Shown one piece after another: positions 39,400-53,300 of a DNA stretch of 64,000 bases. Where the stretch lies: assembly GCA_026724425.1 (NCBI GenBank), contig JAIUCV010000089.1, forward strand, positions 1,736,001 through 1,800,000, in the 5' to 3' direction. The stretch is from Erythrophleum ivorense (Eukaryota > Streptophyta > Magnoliopsida > Fabales > Fabaceae). Within the stretch, counting starts at the first letter, position 1. The number at the start of each line of letters is the position of its first letter. The notes beneath the pieces are model-generated. The model was not told where the DNA came from. It worked only from the letters and a program-made list of their open reading frames with translations, and searched no databases. The position numbers and the translations under genes were made by a program.

Positions 39400-40420
39400 T
39401 TTTCGAGTGAATACTTTTTAAGACGTTTTCTTTCGATCAATTTATATTTTATCTATTACTTATTTGTAGATAAACGAAAAATATGATCCATGAATTAAAT
39501 TGTATATTTATCATGTTTTAATTTAAAATATATTTATTACTTTTTGATTAAAAATTTAACGACAAATTATAAGTAGGTAATGCCATGTTTGAAGCATGAT
39601 AATAAAGAGAAAGAAAAAAGAAATTTTTTGAAAAATAAAAAATAATTATTATATTATCATTATTAATTTTTTTTTAATTTTTTAATTTTAAAATAAAAAT
39701 AAATATTATTTTTTATCTTATTTATTTATTTATTTATTTGTACTGTACCTAACGTAGCTGAATGTAATCTTTGAAATTATTCTTTGTTGCTCATGGACCT
39801 TTTTATCCAAATTTGACGTCATCTGATTTATTCATGGTCCTCGGTCACAGCGACTATCACATCATAAAAAAAGATGAAAACTTAAGTCCAACGGACAAGT
39901 TTCTTTGATTTTCTGGCCTCACATGTGCGAGGGCTAAGTGATAACGATGACAATTAATTCAGCGTCCAAGAAGACAAGAATATTTATTTGGCTATTCGAA
40001 ACTGAAATGGAAAATGAAATGCTTAATAATCGAATATCCAACATAGAAACTGGCCCAACCAAGTTAGAGTCGTTGTTTTTGCCACCCAAAAAAATAAAAA
40101 GTCATAGTCGATGTAGCAAATGTATATAATAAGGATACAATTTTTAATTTTTAATAATAATAATAATAATGGATACCATGATGACCAAAAAAATTGAAAA
40201 ATGAATATTTGAAAGTTAATATCATAAACTCATTTAAAGAGAAAAAGCCACAGTTCATAAATCATATAGCAATTTTGATTAATGAAATATTTAAATTGTC
40301 GTCCCTGCCAAAATTGTGAGCTATGGGCAATAATTGTTTAGTCTTATCTATTTTTTGAAGAAAACCTTATGTAGTACAGAAAAGATCCAAACAAAGGACA
40401 CTGATGATGCCCAGGACGAG
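39400..40420. other. Intergenic region between the MULE and the coiled-coil gene
   Basis: AT-rich sequence with no recognisable gene. A (TTTA)n run is at about 39718-39740 and an (ATA)n run at about 40155-40170. Confidence 0.5.
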
Positions 40421-40429
40421 ACACATGGC

Positions 40430-41563
40430 GCTTAGGAACGGAATCGACGACGGCGTCCTTCCTCATCTCCAATTCTCCATTCTCTTTCGCTTTGATTCAT
40501 CTCATCTTACATGCAAGAAAATATTATTTAAATTAATAGTTAAATAATTCCAAAATTTTCGTTTTTACTTAACGTGGCAGCTCGATGACGCTCTCATTGC
40601 CACCTATGCTCTCCCTGAAGTTTGATTTGTACTGCCCCCAATCTGCATTTGCACACCCTCTCGTTATCCCTCTTTCTCTTTCACTCTCAGCTTTCAACTC
40701 TGCTCTGCTTCAATGTCACTTTTCATTTCCTCTCAAAGTAAGTGTTTATTTAGCCTTTTGCTTCAATTGAATTATCTATGCTGGGTTTTATATTATAAGC
40801 TCGAAATTTAAATGACGAAGATTAATCTTCGATTTTCTTTTTTCTTTTTGAAATTGTGGGGCTGTTGCATGTGGGTTTGACTGAATTTGCTTTTAGTTTT
40901 AACCCACTTTTTCTTTTGTGCTGTAATTATATCGGCATTGTTCACTTCGGTAATTAAATGTTGATTGTTTTATAAAATCGTGGTCGTCTGCAGATAGTTC
41001 ATTTTCTTGGAAGGGCTGTACTTTCCTCTTAGTCTATGGGCTTCTGATTCTATTAATCCTTTCTTGGCGGATTTGTGCTATTTATACAGCAGTTTGATGG
41101 ATTAGAGGTTTTATATTATCTACTGCTCCTTCTTTCTTTGTGTTTTGTTCTCTGTTCGGTCCTTGTACTCTTTCTTTCTCTTTCAGTGACACAATTTCTT
41201 CTTTTTCCTTTTGATTTGAAAAAAAAAAAAATTTGCTTACTTATGAGTTCGTATGTGTGCGTCTTCAAGCTTCAGTGTCTCTTCTTAAGTAATGAGCTGC
41301 TAGCGAGTAAACAAGGTGCTATGTGTTTTCTTCTTCTTCCCCCCCCCCCCCCCCCGGTCTTGACTCTTGATTAGATGTTCATGCGCTGTTATTACTTTTA
41401 GATTCTTTGGATATTTTTCTAGTTTACCACTTTTAGTCCTATATTAATTTTCATATAGATTTACTGATATAACAGGATGCTGAGATCAACTGTATTGGTG
41501 CAACATTACGACACTGCTGAACATGTAACAATTGACGTGGAATAGCAGTCACTTTAGTCATTA
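40430..41563 (+). promoter_or_regulatory. 5' UTR with intron of the coiled-coil membrane protein gene
   Basis: A CT-rich, leader-like stretch at about 40440-40737 ends in ctctcaaa followed by gtaagtg, a strong donor at 40738. A matching acceptor (gatataacag) ends at 41475. Removing 40738-41475 would place an untranslated first exon before the ATG at 41564. A run of 17 C's at 41339-41355 lies inside this intron. The transcription start is not identified. Confidence 0.5.
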
Positions 41564-44287
41564 ATGGCATTGATTCCTGAGTTTTTGCTTAACATAATAC
41601 TCTTGGTGACAAGGCCTTTTGCTTTACTTAAGCTGTCATGCGTGTTTATTATCAGAACTGCATTTCTTGTCATTTACACTTGGACGGAGTTGGTGAGGGC
41701 TACAATTAGGTTCCATTTGAACTTAATATGGGGAATAATAACATGGACAATTGGTATTATCTCTATACCTGCACGAGTTGTGAATGCCTTACGAAGGGAG
41801 AGGCAGGTTAGTTTTCATTCTGTGGTGTATATCAGTATATGTTTCAGTTCATGATGTGTTCTTGCCCTTGCACCTTCCTTTGAAACTTTTGAAATTCCTG
41901 ATCAGCCTGCATAATGAGCAAGCTATTTAAAGGGCATTTGTTTGCACTAATGCTTGAAAGGAAGAGGGGAAATTATAAAAAGAAGATAAAGATAAAACCC
42001 CTTATCTTAATTTGTGCAAACTATTATAGAATGCAAATAGAATTTAATAATCTATCAGCCTAAGGCTTAATTTTCCAATAGGAGATGTTGGTGTCTGCTT
42101 ATTTCAGTTTGCCGTAAAATATAGATAGATAAAATTGTTGGCCTACATTTTCCTTTTATAAGTGCCGAAGGAATGCATCAACTCTCTAGCTGGAACTGGA
42201 GCTTCATGGATATGTTTTAGAGGGTGGTTGGAAGATTTAGCACTAATATAGTTTAAAGGTTGGATATGACTAACCATCTTACTGAAGCTTGAAGATAAAT
42301 TCAGGTTTAAGGCTTTCAAATATAATAGAAGAAAATGGGTCTGCTATAGGTTTTTAGATGAGAAAGAAAGTGGAAAGTAAAAACAACTAGAGGAGGGGGT
42401 GGTACACTGTAGGGTAATCATACGTTTAATAAGCTAAGGTACTTGTCAAGGCAATTTAACTTCTATGCTCCATCTCCTCCTCCTTAAGCATAATAGTTTA
42501 TCCTATTTTTTAAAATCTGAGGGTGGTTATGTTGTTGTGCAGCTGGAACAGCAACTACAAGATTTGCAGAATGAGCTGGAGAATCTAGTGTGGGATCAGA
42601 AGGAACTTCAAGAACATCTTCAGATAGCTGTCAAAGAACGCAGAGAACACAAAATAATGGAGGCAGTATTATCAGAGCTTGAAGAGGAACATGATATGGC
42701 TATTGCAAAAATTGAACAGTTAGAGGGCAAGGTAAATGAATATTATTCCTTTGTATGTCTTATATAGTTGTACTCCCTGCTTAGAACTTATTCAACTGTT
42801 GGATTTATCACATGGTGACTGACTACCTGTTGATGATTTTCCATCAGAATAACAAAGATTTAACTTGCTTTCTTTATTGAATTCCTATTGAAATTAGTGC
42901 TGAAGGAAAGATTTTTGTCTTGCTTTCTCTTTAATGTGTATTACGATTTGTATCTGATGGAATTTCACATTAGATAGCTACAAGTAATTTTTATAGTACT
43001 TAAGTGGCATAGTTCTTCTTCATAAGCCGGTTATATGCGTGGTTCTCCACCCTTTGCTTAGGTCTCCATCAATATCTAAAACATATTAGGTTATTAGTCT
43101 TTTGATAATATTTGAGCATTAGAATACTTATGGTAGGAAGAAAGTAGCAATTGTAGGACATCATTGTAGAATCAAAAGAAACTATTACTTTTAATCTTAG
43201 TATCCTCTGTGAGGTTTCTGTTTTTAGTTTTATATCGTGGTCAGTAATTTATTACTTTCTTGGTAATCATGATTGATATTTTCGTTGTTTGGAAGTTTGT
43301 AGACTCCAAATTTAGATTAAGCATAACAAGATTTGAGACAGGAAATGTCACCCATATTTCTCTGCTGTAAGATTGTCTGAAGATGGCATCAGTTCCATTA
43401 CGAAACCATGTTTGATAACATCTAGTGGCTTGAAATTTGCTGGAAAACTTCCTAATTTTATTGGTTTTCTACTGGTTCCCATGACTTCCCTTCCCTTTAC
43501 TATCATTGCTTTGCTATTTTTCAGCTTGGTTAGTCCGGTGGGTTGTAAGCTTCTGTTGATATTTCTATGTACCACAAGCCTTTCCCAGTTTAGTGCTCTC
43601 ACACCTACGTTTCATGTACAGTTGCAGGATCTGACAGATGAAAATCGTAGGCTCAAGGAAATTCAGGGCAAGGCGTACTGGAGTTCTAAAGATCAAGATG
43701 ACACTGACAATGGCCAAAACATTGGTGACAGCAACTATGGCAGTCCTCATTCTGTCCTGTCATGGAAGTCCAGTTATAATGGAAATGGAACTGCACTTCA
43801 AAAACTGCTTATGCACAAGGACACTTGGGAAGATGAGAGCGAGAGTAGAACGGAGTTGCTCAAACTCTTGAAAACTGGATCAAAGTCTGGAACTGCTCTG
43901 CCAATTAGATGTGAAACAATCTCAAAAGAAGTGAAAATGAGCGAAGTACTCGATCATCGTCGGGATGCTGCACTTTCCCAGTCACTTTTCAGTGCTTTTT
44001 TGTCCCTTGTAGTCGGAGTGATTGTATGGAAAGCCGGAGACCCATGCATGCCTCTGGTTGTAGCTCTCTTCACAGTGGTTGGCATGTCCTTGAGGAGCGT
44101 GGTTCAGTTTTTCTCCACCATCAAGAACAAGCCTGCATCTGATGCAGTTGCTCTGTTGAGCTTCAATTGGTTCATTCTTGGTACTCTAACCTACCCTGCA
44201 CTACCAAGAGTTGCCCATATGTTGGCTCCAACACTGTTGAGTCTTCTAGACCAAACAATGAGCAGGGTTGGTCTCTTCTATTCCTAG
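41564..44287 (+). CDS. Coiled-coil protein with terminal membrane segments, function unknown (3 coding exons)
   Basis: Joining 41564-41806, 42543-42731 and 43622-44287, all with phase-0 GT-AG introns, gives 365 aa. Residues 1-75 are strongly hydrophobic with two or three membrane segments (for example LLNIILLVTRPFALLKLSCV and IWGIITWTIGIISIPARVV). Residues 80-160 form a coiled coil (LEQQLQDLQNELENL, then LSELEEEHDMAIAKIEQLEG and LTDENRRLKEIQ). Residues 161-255 are polar and probably disordered. Residues 260-340 hold about three more membrane segments (FSAFLSLVVGVIVWKAGD; MPLVVALFTVVGMSLRSV; LLSFNWFILGTLTYPAL). I cannot name the family with certainty; related plant proteins are annotated only as transmembrane or coiled-coil proteins. 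The exon 3 acceptor could instead be six bases downstream (43628), removing two residues. Confidence 0.82.
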
Positions 44288-45978
44288 CTTGACAATATTT
44301 TCCTCTCTGTTCGAAATGTTCTGTTACTTGCAGTATGCTCGGAACTACGAGAGTCTGTTGTGATGTATGTTTCTTATTGGTTTGTACAACGTAGGGAATA
44401 TCTGTTGTAATTTGTTTGTATGTTTTAATCATTTGTTTTTTCTCAGTTTTCAGAATCCAAACATGGGAGACACATTATAAAAATCAGTTTTTGCCGCTTT
44501 TAGGAGTTCAATAAGAGCCTGCAAAAAATTATGACTATGATTTGATTTGATCGTGTTTCTTCTTGGAAAATTTTCTAGGTTATATCCAAGATTGTTCAGG
44601 ATTGGTATTAAGAATTGTTTTCAGCCTATAATATATCATTGTTGAGCGGCTGAGGAAGGGCTTAATCTAATCTTGAACGTTTTGGAATTCCCATCAACTT
44701 ATCTCTTTTGACACCTGTTAGGCTGGGCCTTGACAATTCGGTTTCGAGTTGAGATTGGGGTCCCATTCAGAATAACCTTCCTTGATTGTTCTATTCTGAA
44801 AAAAAGAGATTATGGTCCTTAAAGACATAATTATATTACCGGTTCATATCAAACTAGTTTAAACCCTTTTATATGTAAATTAATTTGATCATATTGTGAG
44901 TTGTGTTACTTTTTTGTTCATGTGAATCAATTTCTTTAACATGAAATATTAATAATTAACGTGGATGATTAGCAACTTATTTAGATGGTTATTAACAAAA
45001 AACACTCAAACGGTTATTGTTTTTTTAATCGTAAAGTTTTAAGATGCGTCATTAACTATTTATGTTAATGAGAAAGATTGTTTTGTTTGCGCGGGTAAAC
45101 TCTCACAGCAAGATCCAATTAAAGTGGTTATCTGAAAAAGTTTAGACTAATTTAAAAAGTAATTATTGATGATGACTCACGTTAGTTTACAAGAAAAAAT
45201 AATGAAACCATAGTTGCATCTTTAGGCATTCAATGGTGGGCCTAGAAAGTAGAAAAAGCAAGACGAGAATGTGGGGAAGGTTAAGCTAGCTTTACAAGCA
45301 TATATATCTAATATTAGATCATTGCAAGCCACATTGCCACTCCTGTCACTTTCTTCCCTAATATTGAATTTGGAAGTGGATAGTGCTTTAAGGACCAATA
45401 CCTATTTGTCTACTTGAGTTCAGAGTGATTTGTCATGACAATGACCTATTTCGGCAGGGACTGGGGAAGCCACACATAATTTTTGTGTTAGCTTTTCCTC
45501 AAGCATATCCCATACTGCAATTTGATGAATGTGGTCTGTCTCAGGACAGGTTCTTAAGAAAGGTAAGAAATGCAGGAATTTGTATGACCAATACCATAGA
45601 TTTTGACTTATGTGTCTCTTTGCACTACCCTAAGGCCATCAGAATAACTTGAAAGCAGTCTAGTTATGCACAATCAACTCCACTTTTAGCATATATTCTT
45701 GAGGCATTCTGGACTTTTTGAGAGAATGGAATGAGGAGGTGGAAAAAAACAAAAAACAAAATTTAAATCATTGTTTGGATAATTAAAAAAAAATAGAGTG
45801 GGATGGACTTGAATGTGTTTCCAAACTCTTTCTTTTCACCTGGTACTTCAATTTCCAAATCTCTTCAAATTGCCAGATTTTAAAATTTTCAATTACGGTA
45901 TTATCTTTTTTTATTATTTTACTCATTTTGTTTCATTAATTACATTTTAATTTCAAAACAATTGAATCTTGTTAAAAG
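44288..45978. other. 3' UTR of the coiled-coil gene, then intergenic DNA
   Basis: The first 150-200 bases are T-rich and fit a 3' UTR. Further on there is no convincing gene; the open frame at about 45425-45652 has no recognisable content. Confidence 0.4.
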
Positions 45979-46068
45979 CTACCAGTGGTAGTCTAGTGGT
46001 GAGGAATGGCGGTAGTTTAATAAACAACCTTAAGTTTAAACTCTTGTTCCGTCATGTGCCCAAAAATA
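45979..46068 (+). mobile_element. tRNA-derived SINE-like remnant, second copy
   Basis: Contains ggtagtctagtggtgagga (box A-like), then aagtttaaactcttgttcc (degenerate box B region) and an A-rich tail. It matches the layout of 18390-18478, sharing agtggtgag-aatg and atgt-caaaaata landmarks, but is diverged. Confidence 0.45.
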
Positions 46069-49000
46069 TTGTCTAGCAAGCATTATTTCATTGAACTTCT
46101 TACCAACGGAGTGGAAATTCTTCTTCATTTCATCCTACCCCCACTTCATTAATCTCCATTAACAACCAATTTACTTTACTCATTTCAAAACTCTTAAACA
46201 ATATTTAAGGTAGGCTCTGGTTAGGTACAAGTTTAACTGAAAAATATGTTTGACGTGTTAGCTTGGAATCGAAAAGCATTATATATAATAATTGAACATA
46301 GTAAGCACAATTCTTACCAGCAATGTAGCAATAAGAATCAAGTAGGAGGGAAGGCTGTCTTTTCCCTTTTTACTCTGGAATGACACAAGACACAGACATG
46401 TCTCAGAGCCAGCTTACACATACACATTGGATGGAGCTGCCATGAAAGTGACCTGCAACAGTTTCTTTCGTAAGAATATGAGTAAGCTGGGAATGTCATG
46501 GACCATTAGTACTGCCTCTGCTCTGACGTTACCACCCCATGTGAGCAAAACACCCTATTATTGCTGCTCTAATTAGTCGGTTTCTCTGGCCATGAAGTTT
46601 CATAACATCTCAAGCTCTTTCTCTTGCTTCCACGTGAAAGAGAACAAGAGATAACATTCAAATCATCGTTCATCATCATTCTCATCCTATGAACACTTTG
46701 TGTGGTGGATCTTTAACAAAGATGTGTCTCATTCACCCACTGCCATTGCCTATTGCCTGACAAGGAAAGAATCCAAAACCAGATACAATTTTTGTTTAAA
46801 TTCAATAAGCACACTTAGTTTTCACAATTCAACATGTGAAACGCGAATGCCTATTCCTTTGTTTATTAGTTCTAGCAAAACCCCTGAAAGCAGCATATCA
46901 GTTAAACTGTAATTTTAATCTTTGAAATATGCATCTTTCATTAGTTTAGTCTTCAAAAAATAATTATCATCATTCAATTCTAAATATTTTTGAAAATGCG
47001 TTTATATAATCTTACTGTCTACTAAACTGACGGGTGACTAAACCCACAGTAAAATTGTATTGATGAGTTTAAATTCTAAACATTTTCCGAGTCAATCGAT
47101 AACAATTATCTGGTTAAGAATTAAATTGATAAAACATGCATATTTCAGGTATCTAATGTTAATTTTATTTGGCCAACATCTCTCTAAAAATTTCCAGGCT
47201 TAACATCCTTGCTCATGACATCTCTAGTGAGTGCAGCCTGGATGGTTATCTATTATTTAAAAAAAAAAAAAACTCAAGTACAACTTTTATATGTTCTTTA
47301 ATAACATAACATGATAATTGGTTTTTCAAACAAATTAAGAATTTTTACAGTCCGATATTACATGATTGCATCTATTAAAGAAAAATAAATTATATAATTT
47401 TTTTTAAGTTTTATTGAAATTATACAAAATTTCTCTCTATTTTTTAAATATACATTTACTTTTCTTGAAACAACAATTATTTTATATTTTAGCTTAATTC
47501 TAATTTTAACCAAAATATTTAAATTTTAAATAGAGAATATTTTGGTAAAATATTTTAAAATTAGACTAAAAAAAAGATAACTTTTATTTAAAAAAATGTT
47601 TGTAATTTCAATAAAACATACTATTTAATTTTTATAAAATTAAAAAAAAAGTACTTATAATTTATTGTTTAAATAATTTTTTATATTTATTATATTTTTA
47701 TTAGATAATTTAATAGTAAGGAGGTGAGAAATTGTATTTAATTTTTTTTTTAATACAAATCTCTTTGAATGTTGTGAAATGATGGGTGTTTGGGAATGGA
47801 CAAATGAGGCAAATAACACTGTGTGAGGTGGTCCAAGATTAAGTGGAAGGGCAGTGGATGATGAGTGATTTTCTGGGTGAAATAGAAAGATGGACCTGGA
47901 CTACAGTCAGATTGCGCGTCTCTTTCAATTGTAAGACATATGTGTGGTCGGGGAATCTAACGTTTCCAGCCAGTCGAAGTTGGATATGGTGATCGAGAAT
48001 GGTCCTAAACAAAGAAGAAATATCTCATTCTTCCAAAAGGGAAGGCGCAGGGAGGGAATATATATATATATATATATATAATCAACTTTTTAGGGGAATA
48101 TGCAGTATTCATGAGGAAATATGCACAAGACCCAAGGGAATTTGGTAATTAATGGGAGCAATGAGGTAAACTGCAATATCATATAATAAATAAGTGCATT
48201 TCTTTATGGACTTATTTTTATAATTTGCTTTGGCACCCGAAGTTTTTTTTTTTTTTGGTTATACTCAAAATTTTCATAATTGGACTGACTATATTCTAGT
48301 GATTTTAGTAAAAGTATAGTGTTAATTAGAGCAAAAAAAGAGGTAATTAGTAAAAACAGATGACAAGTTCACAAAATTACAATGTATGCATGCAATGCCT
48401 TGATTTCTGTGGTAGGCCATACCCACATGGTTTTGCCTTTTTGCAAACGTGAGAGAGGGAGCAATTAGTGTAAAAGTGCTCATAGTGGCCCTGCATAGAT
48501 ACTTGAAAGCATTAAAGGGATGAGATTCACTGTAATTAGGGGTGTCCATGATTTGGACGGCAGACTACTAATACTGGAGATGAGGTGAGAATAAAAAGTT
48601 TTTTTTTTCATTTTTTTATTATTTTTAATTTTTTTTTACGTGGGTTTACTTTATATTTTATATATGCATGTAAAGGAATCTAAACCTCGAATTTTCAAAG
48701 GTGAAGTTGTTTTGTTGATGGTAAATATATTAATTACTAATAGACATAGAGGTTTACACTTTTTGAAGTTTATTAAAAAAAACAAAAAGGTTATGGCATG
48801 TTCGCAGGTATTATTAGGCCCTCAAGACATCATAATGGTGCTGATAAAGTTAGAGACAAGGGTTTGTTCCTAAGACGCCGAGTGCATCTGCAAAGTAGAG
48901 GCTCTCCAAGCATATCAATACAGATTTTCTATATTTAGTAAATGAATTTTTAACATATAATTAAAAAATAAATTAATTAAATATATGAAAAAAAAAAAAA

Positions 49001-49337
49001 ACATAGTTGCTATCTTGAGTTTGTAACATGAATTTTCAACGACAAAGGATTCGAATCTGCAGAATATAAACGATGATAAAAAAATCTGCTAATTCTATGA
49101 GTTGTTGAGTCCTTTCGTGGCCATTTATCTTGACTTTTAGGGTTCCCGACACACAGCCTTCACACCCTGAAAATGGAATAATTAGTACATGTAGCCCCAG
49201 ACCAAAATAGCCAACACAGGTTCTCAAATTATGACTGTACCTTTGTTTTACCTCGCAGAGTTTGTCTTTGACCGCTGTTTAAGGGCACTGCAAGCACATT
49301 TTTTGGCTTATGATGCCTCCCTCACCTTCCTCAAGGA

Positions 49338-49368
<31 letters not shown>

Positions 49369-49375
49369 TTATATG
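46069..49375. other. Intergenic region, no gene recognised
   Basis: No coding gene was found. Stretches of mixed composition at 46350-46700 and 47760-48050 show no long frame or known RNA. TA microsatellites lie at about 48059-48081 and 49338-49361. Confidence 0.45.
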
Positions 49376-50125
49376 TAGGAGTATTTAAAATTGATCAAAA
49401 TCAATTAAATCAAATTAAATTAAACTAAACTGATAAAAATCAAATTAAATTGATTAAAAAAAATTAAAATTAATTTTAGACATTATAAAATTGTTCGATT
49501 TGGTTCGAGTCTCAACTTTATCAAATTTGATTTGATTTGGTTCAATTTTAGATTAAAATCAAATTAAATCGACATTGTCAATTTAATATTATCTTGTAAG
49601 TTTTGATTTTTAATTAATTTCTTTTGTCAAAAAATGATTTGAATTTTTTAAAAATTTTTATTTCTTATAATATGTAAAATTTGAATTATAATATATTGCA
49701 TCTCTTAACATTCTAACCAATAATAATGTTAAAATAATTAATTATTATATATCATTTATTCTAAAAAGAAAAAGTACCCTATCAATTATTCTACAATGTA
49801 ATTGAATATTATATATAAAAAAATACAATAATAATATTTTTAAGATAACTTATTTGATAAGTTCATCTAAATGTAAGTAAAGTAAAAAAAATATTACTAT
49901 TTTTTTATTGATAAAAGACTTATGCATGATTTGGACTTAGTTAATAAAAGCAAAAAACAACTATTAATTTAGTTTTAACTGAACTAAATTTGACGGAATT
50001 AAAAACTAAACCAAATCAATCAGTTTTATAATATCTAAAATTGATTTTATTTTCATTATCAATTTAGTTCGATTTTTATCAGTTTGGTTTAGTTTAATTA
50101 ATTTAAATTAGTTTTGAATATCCTA
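49376..50125. mobile_element. MITE with long imperfect terminal inverted repeats
   Basis: The left end (tagga-tatttaaaa-type, from 49376) and the inverted right end (tagga-tattcaaaa, ending 50125) match. The similarity continues inward for over 100 bases: the left text aactaaactgataaaaatc followed by aaattaaattgat and ttttagacattataaaa is mirrored at the right end. The element is about 750 bp, AT-rich and non-coding. The family is uncertain (hAT or Mutator type possible). A target-site duplication is not clear because the flanks are TA-rich. Confidence 0.65.
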
Positions 50126-50296
50126 TGTATATGTATGGAGAAAGTGATGTTATCTTTGATTCGTTAAGTTAAACAAACTATAAAAGTTTTTAAATCATGT
50201 TCGCCCTAGGCAGTTTAAACCAGGGGTCCTGGTTTGACAATATTAACATGTATAAAATTGAAATGAGATTTATTTATGTAATGGTATTAAATCGAT

Positions 50297-50328
<32 letters not shown>

Positions 50329-53300
50329 ATTTGTTAAAAATTAAAGGAAATTACAATCACTTTCTTCATATTTTATTGAATTTATATCCAATTTTAAATA
50401 TATATTACATTTTTATAAAATCAAAAATTATATTACATTTTAATATATTTTAAAATTATTTTCTTAAAATATCTTTTTTTTACTTAAATATATATTTTTT
50501 ATAACTAAAATATTCTCTAAATGCAATAATTCATACAAGTAGATCAAATCTATGACTTAAAACCAAAATTATACAAAAATTAACTTGAAAGAACTTGATA
50601 AATTAAACTTGAACAAGTACATTAAAAAGTTATATAGAGTTAGAAATTCTAACTTATAACAGTTAACTATTAACTAAATAGTTTGCATGAAAATAGATAA
50701 ATTTAAAATTATCACCTTTTCACATGAAAAACATGTGTCATACTAACTGTTGTTTGATAAATAATAATCAATTTAAGACTTTAATAAATTTAATGCAAAC
50801 AAAATCTACTACTTTTATTTGTACTTATTTGAATATAATTCAATAAAGAATAGTAAAAAAGGGAAGAGTGTTGAGATTACTAAACAACAAGGCGTTTAAT
50901 TCTTTTCCGCAAAAAAAAAAAAAACCCCAACATATATTTTTGTTATGTTAGTTTAAAAAATTAGATTAAAGTCTATATTTTGAAAATAGAAAAGGTTCAT
51001 GTAATTTCAACAAAATTTAAAGGAGATTAATATAATTTATTCTAAAAATAATTAAAAAATAAAAAAGTTTTAAAAGACTAACTATTTAACCTAAAACTTA
51101 AAATTTTATTTTTTATGTTTTATAATATTATTTTGTTAAATAGACATATACACTATGATATTTGTACAATTTTATAAAAATAATTAATATTTAACCTAAA
51201 ATTATTTTTTCCTAAAAGAATTTTTAAAAAAGTATATAAAAACATGTCAAAATCGAGTTAGCTCGTGATAGTATTATTGCCTATTGACATATTGATTAAT
51301 AATGTTAAAGTAATTTAATACATTTAAAGTTTAGTTGGTATTAGAATCCTTTGCTTTCCCACTTATAAGCTTTTGGATACATATATTAGTGGCAGATTAA
51401 AAGAATACCCAACCGTGGATTGCACATAAAGTGGATTAATATTAATAGCTTTTGTTTATGTGTTCAATATGTCAAAAAGGTGTTTGAACTATTAGTATTA
51501 GGCGATGTAAATTAAGCAATATTCTAGAAGGTAAATTTCTTAAAGATCTTTACGTGTAAAAAATGAACTAGTTGCACTTTCTCTTGGGGTATGTAAGCAT
51601 GCCTTCCTGTATGTCCATGATTTTCTTGACATGAAAGTGATAATGATGATGACTTTTGTCTCACATTTGCATGCATAATGCATTATTGCCCCACTTACAA
51701 GCTTTCTTAAATGTGTTATCTTAGACATATTTTGTGAAAGGTCACTCTATCCCTTTGAAATAAACATCAAAGTTGTGATAGGGAAAGAACATCTAACTTC
51801 TCTAAAATTATGGGTTAAACATTGACTAAATACTCAACCATCTTTTTTATACAGAAGTGTTGGATTTGACTGTAAAATTGGAATCTGCTTTGGATATTCA
51901 TGTAGTACTCTTTATATTATTGTCAATAATATAATTTTTTTAAGTCACATAATTTAATTTTAAATTATATTTAAGTTAAATTTTAAATTTAAAGTAAAAT
52001 TTGTTTATTCATTAAAATATAGATAATGTAATTCAGTATTATGAGAATACAATAATACAAGTGGCTTTTGATTTATATTAAAGTGCTTGTCAATATTTTT
52101 TATTCATTTTAAATGAATGATTTAAATCAAAAATTTAAATTCAAATTTAATGCTTCAATATTTGTAAAAGAAAAAAAAAGGTAGTAAAAAGTTAAATAAT
52201 TTTCCACTCTCTCCTTATATCAATAACTATCCCTTTCTTGGTATATCTAATTTTATTTTATTTTTTTAATTATTAATATACATAATTTTGGGATCAATGA
52301 TAAAAAAGACTCCAAAACTACACGTATATGAGTATAAATTTACCGTAAATTAGGGGGAAAGCTATATACATATATATTAAAACTTTTTTTTTATGATATA
52401 TATTCCATGAACATTGTGATGAATCTTCTTCTTTTCTTTATAATATTATGATCTATGAGTCACAATTTCAATGGAATGCTTTTTAGGAAATTTATATTAA
52501 TTTTTTCTTATAGAAAAAGGGATAAAATAGTACGTTAAGGAAATTTTATGAATTTGAAATCTCATTTATCAGCGTTAAAAAAGTGAAATAAATTGAAGAA
52601 GAGTTCAAATGGCAAAATATATAAGTATTCTTTCCGTTGTTTTTTAACTCTTTTCCTTTTTTATCTAAACGTGTTTTCAAATAAAGACATTTAATACTTA
52701 CCAAAAATAAATTTAGAGAAAATAATAATTTTATGATGTAACTATTTATTAAATTCATAATTGAAGCTGTCTCATGACGTGTCGCCATCTGGTTTCAGAG
52801 TCCAGATTTAGTCTCTTACAATAAACCGTACAGGAGCGATACCTCATGTTAACAAATCCAACGAGGAGATCCTACGGGCCTGCCCACTGGCGGTCTCAGG
52901 GACGCGTTGGATTCGCATAAACTAACACGTGCGTTCACTGTAGCTTGAAAATAAACAACTATTTTTATCTTCAATATAGGTTTCCAAAAGAAATATTGGT
53001 TTCAAAATAATTTTTCAAATTTTACCATTTTAGACTAAAATTATATTTTAATTAAAACTAATCTTAAGAAGTTACTTTTTCCATGCTTCAATAATTTCCA
53101 CAAATGATATGGTCTCCTGCAATAAATTCAATTGAGATTTAATGTTTTTATTTTCCTTTAAAATTCATAAAAAGTATTTTTTAAATGATTATTATAAATT
53201 CTTTAATAAAAATATTACACATGAACATTTTTCTTGAACCTAACGTGATATTATTGATTCTTTATAATATTTCTATTGGATTAAAGAAAATGAAAGAGAA

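Noticed and set aside
41339..41355. Run of 17 C's as a functional element
   Set aside because: A homopolymer inside an intron. It may even be a sequencing artefact in length, and nothing around it suggests a function.
43373..44287. Single 304-aa reading frame covering intron and last exon of the coiled-coil gene
   Set aside because: Its first roughly 83 residues translate intron sequence. The conserved-looking coiled coil begins only after the acceptor at about 43621, and the spliced frame joins cleanly to two upstream exons.
45425..45652. 75-aa plus-strand frame
   Set aside because: No recognised domain and no credible start context. Flanking sequence shows no exon structure.
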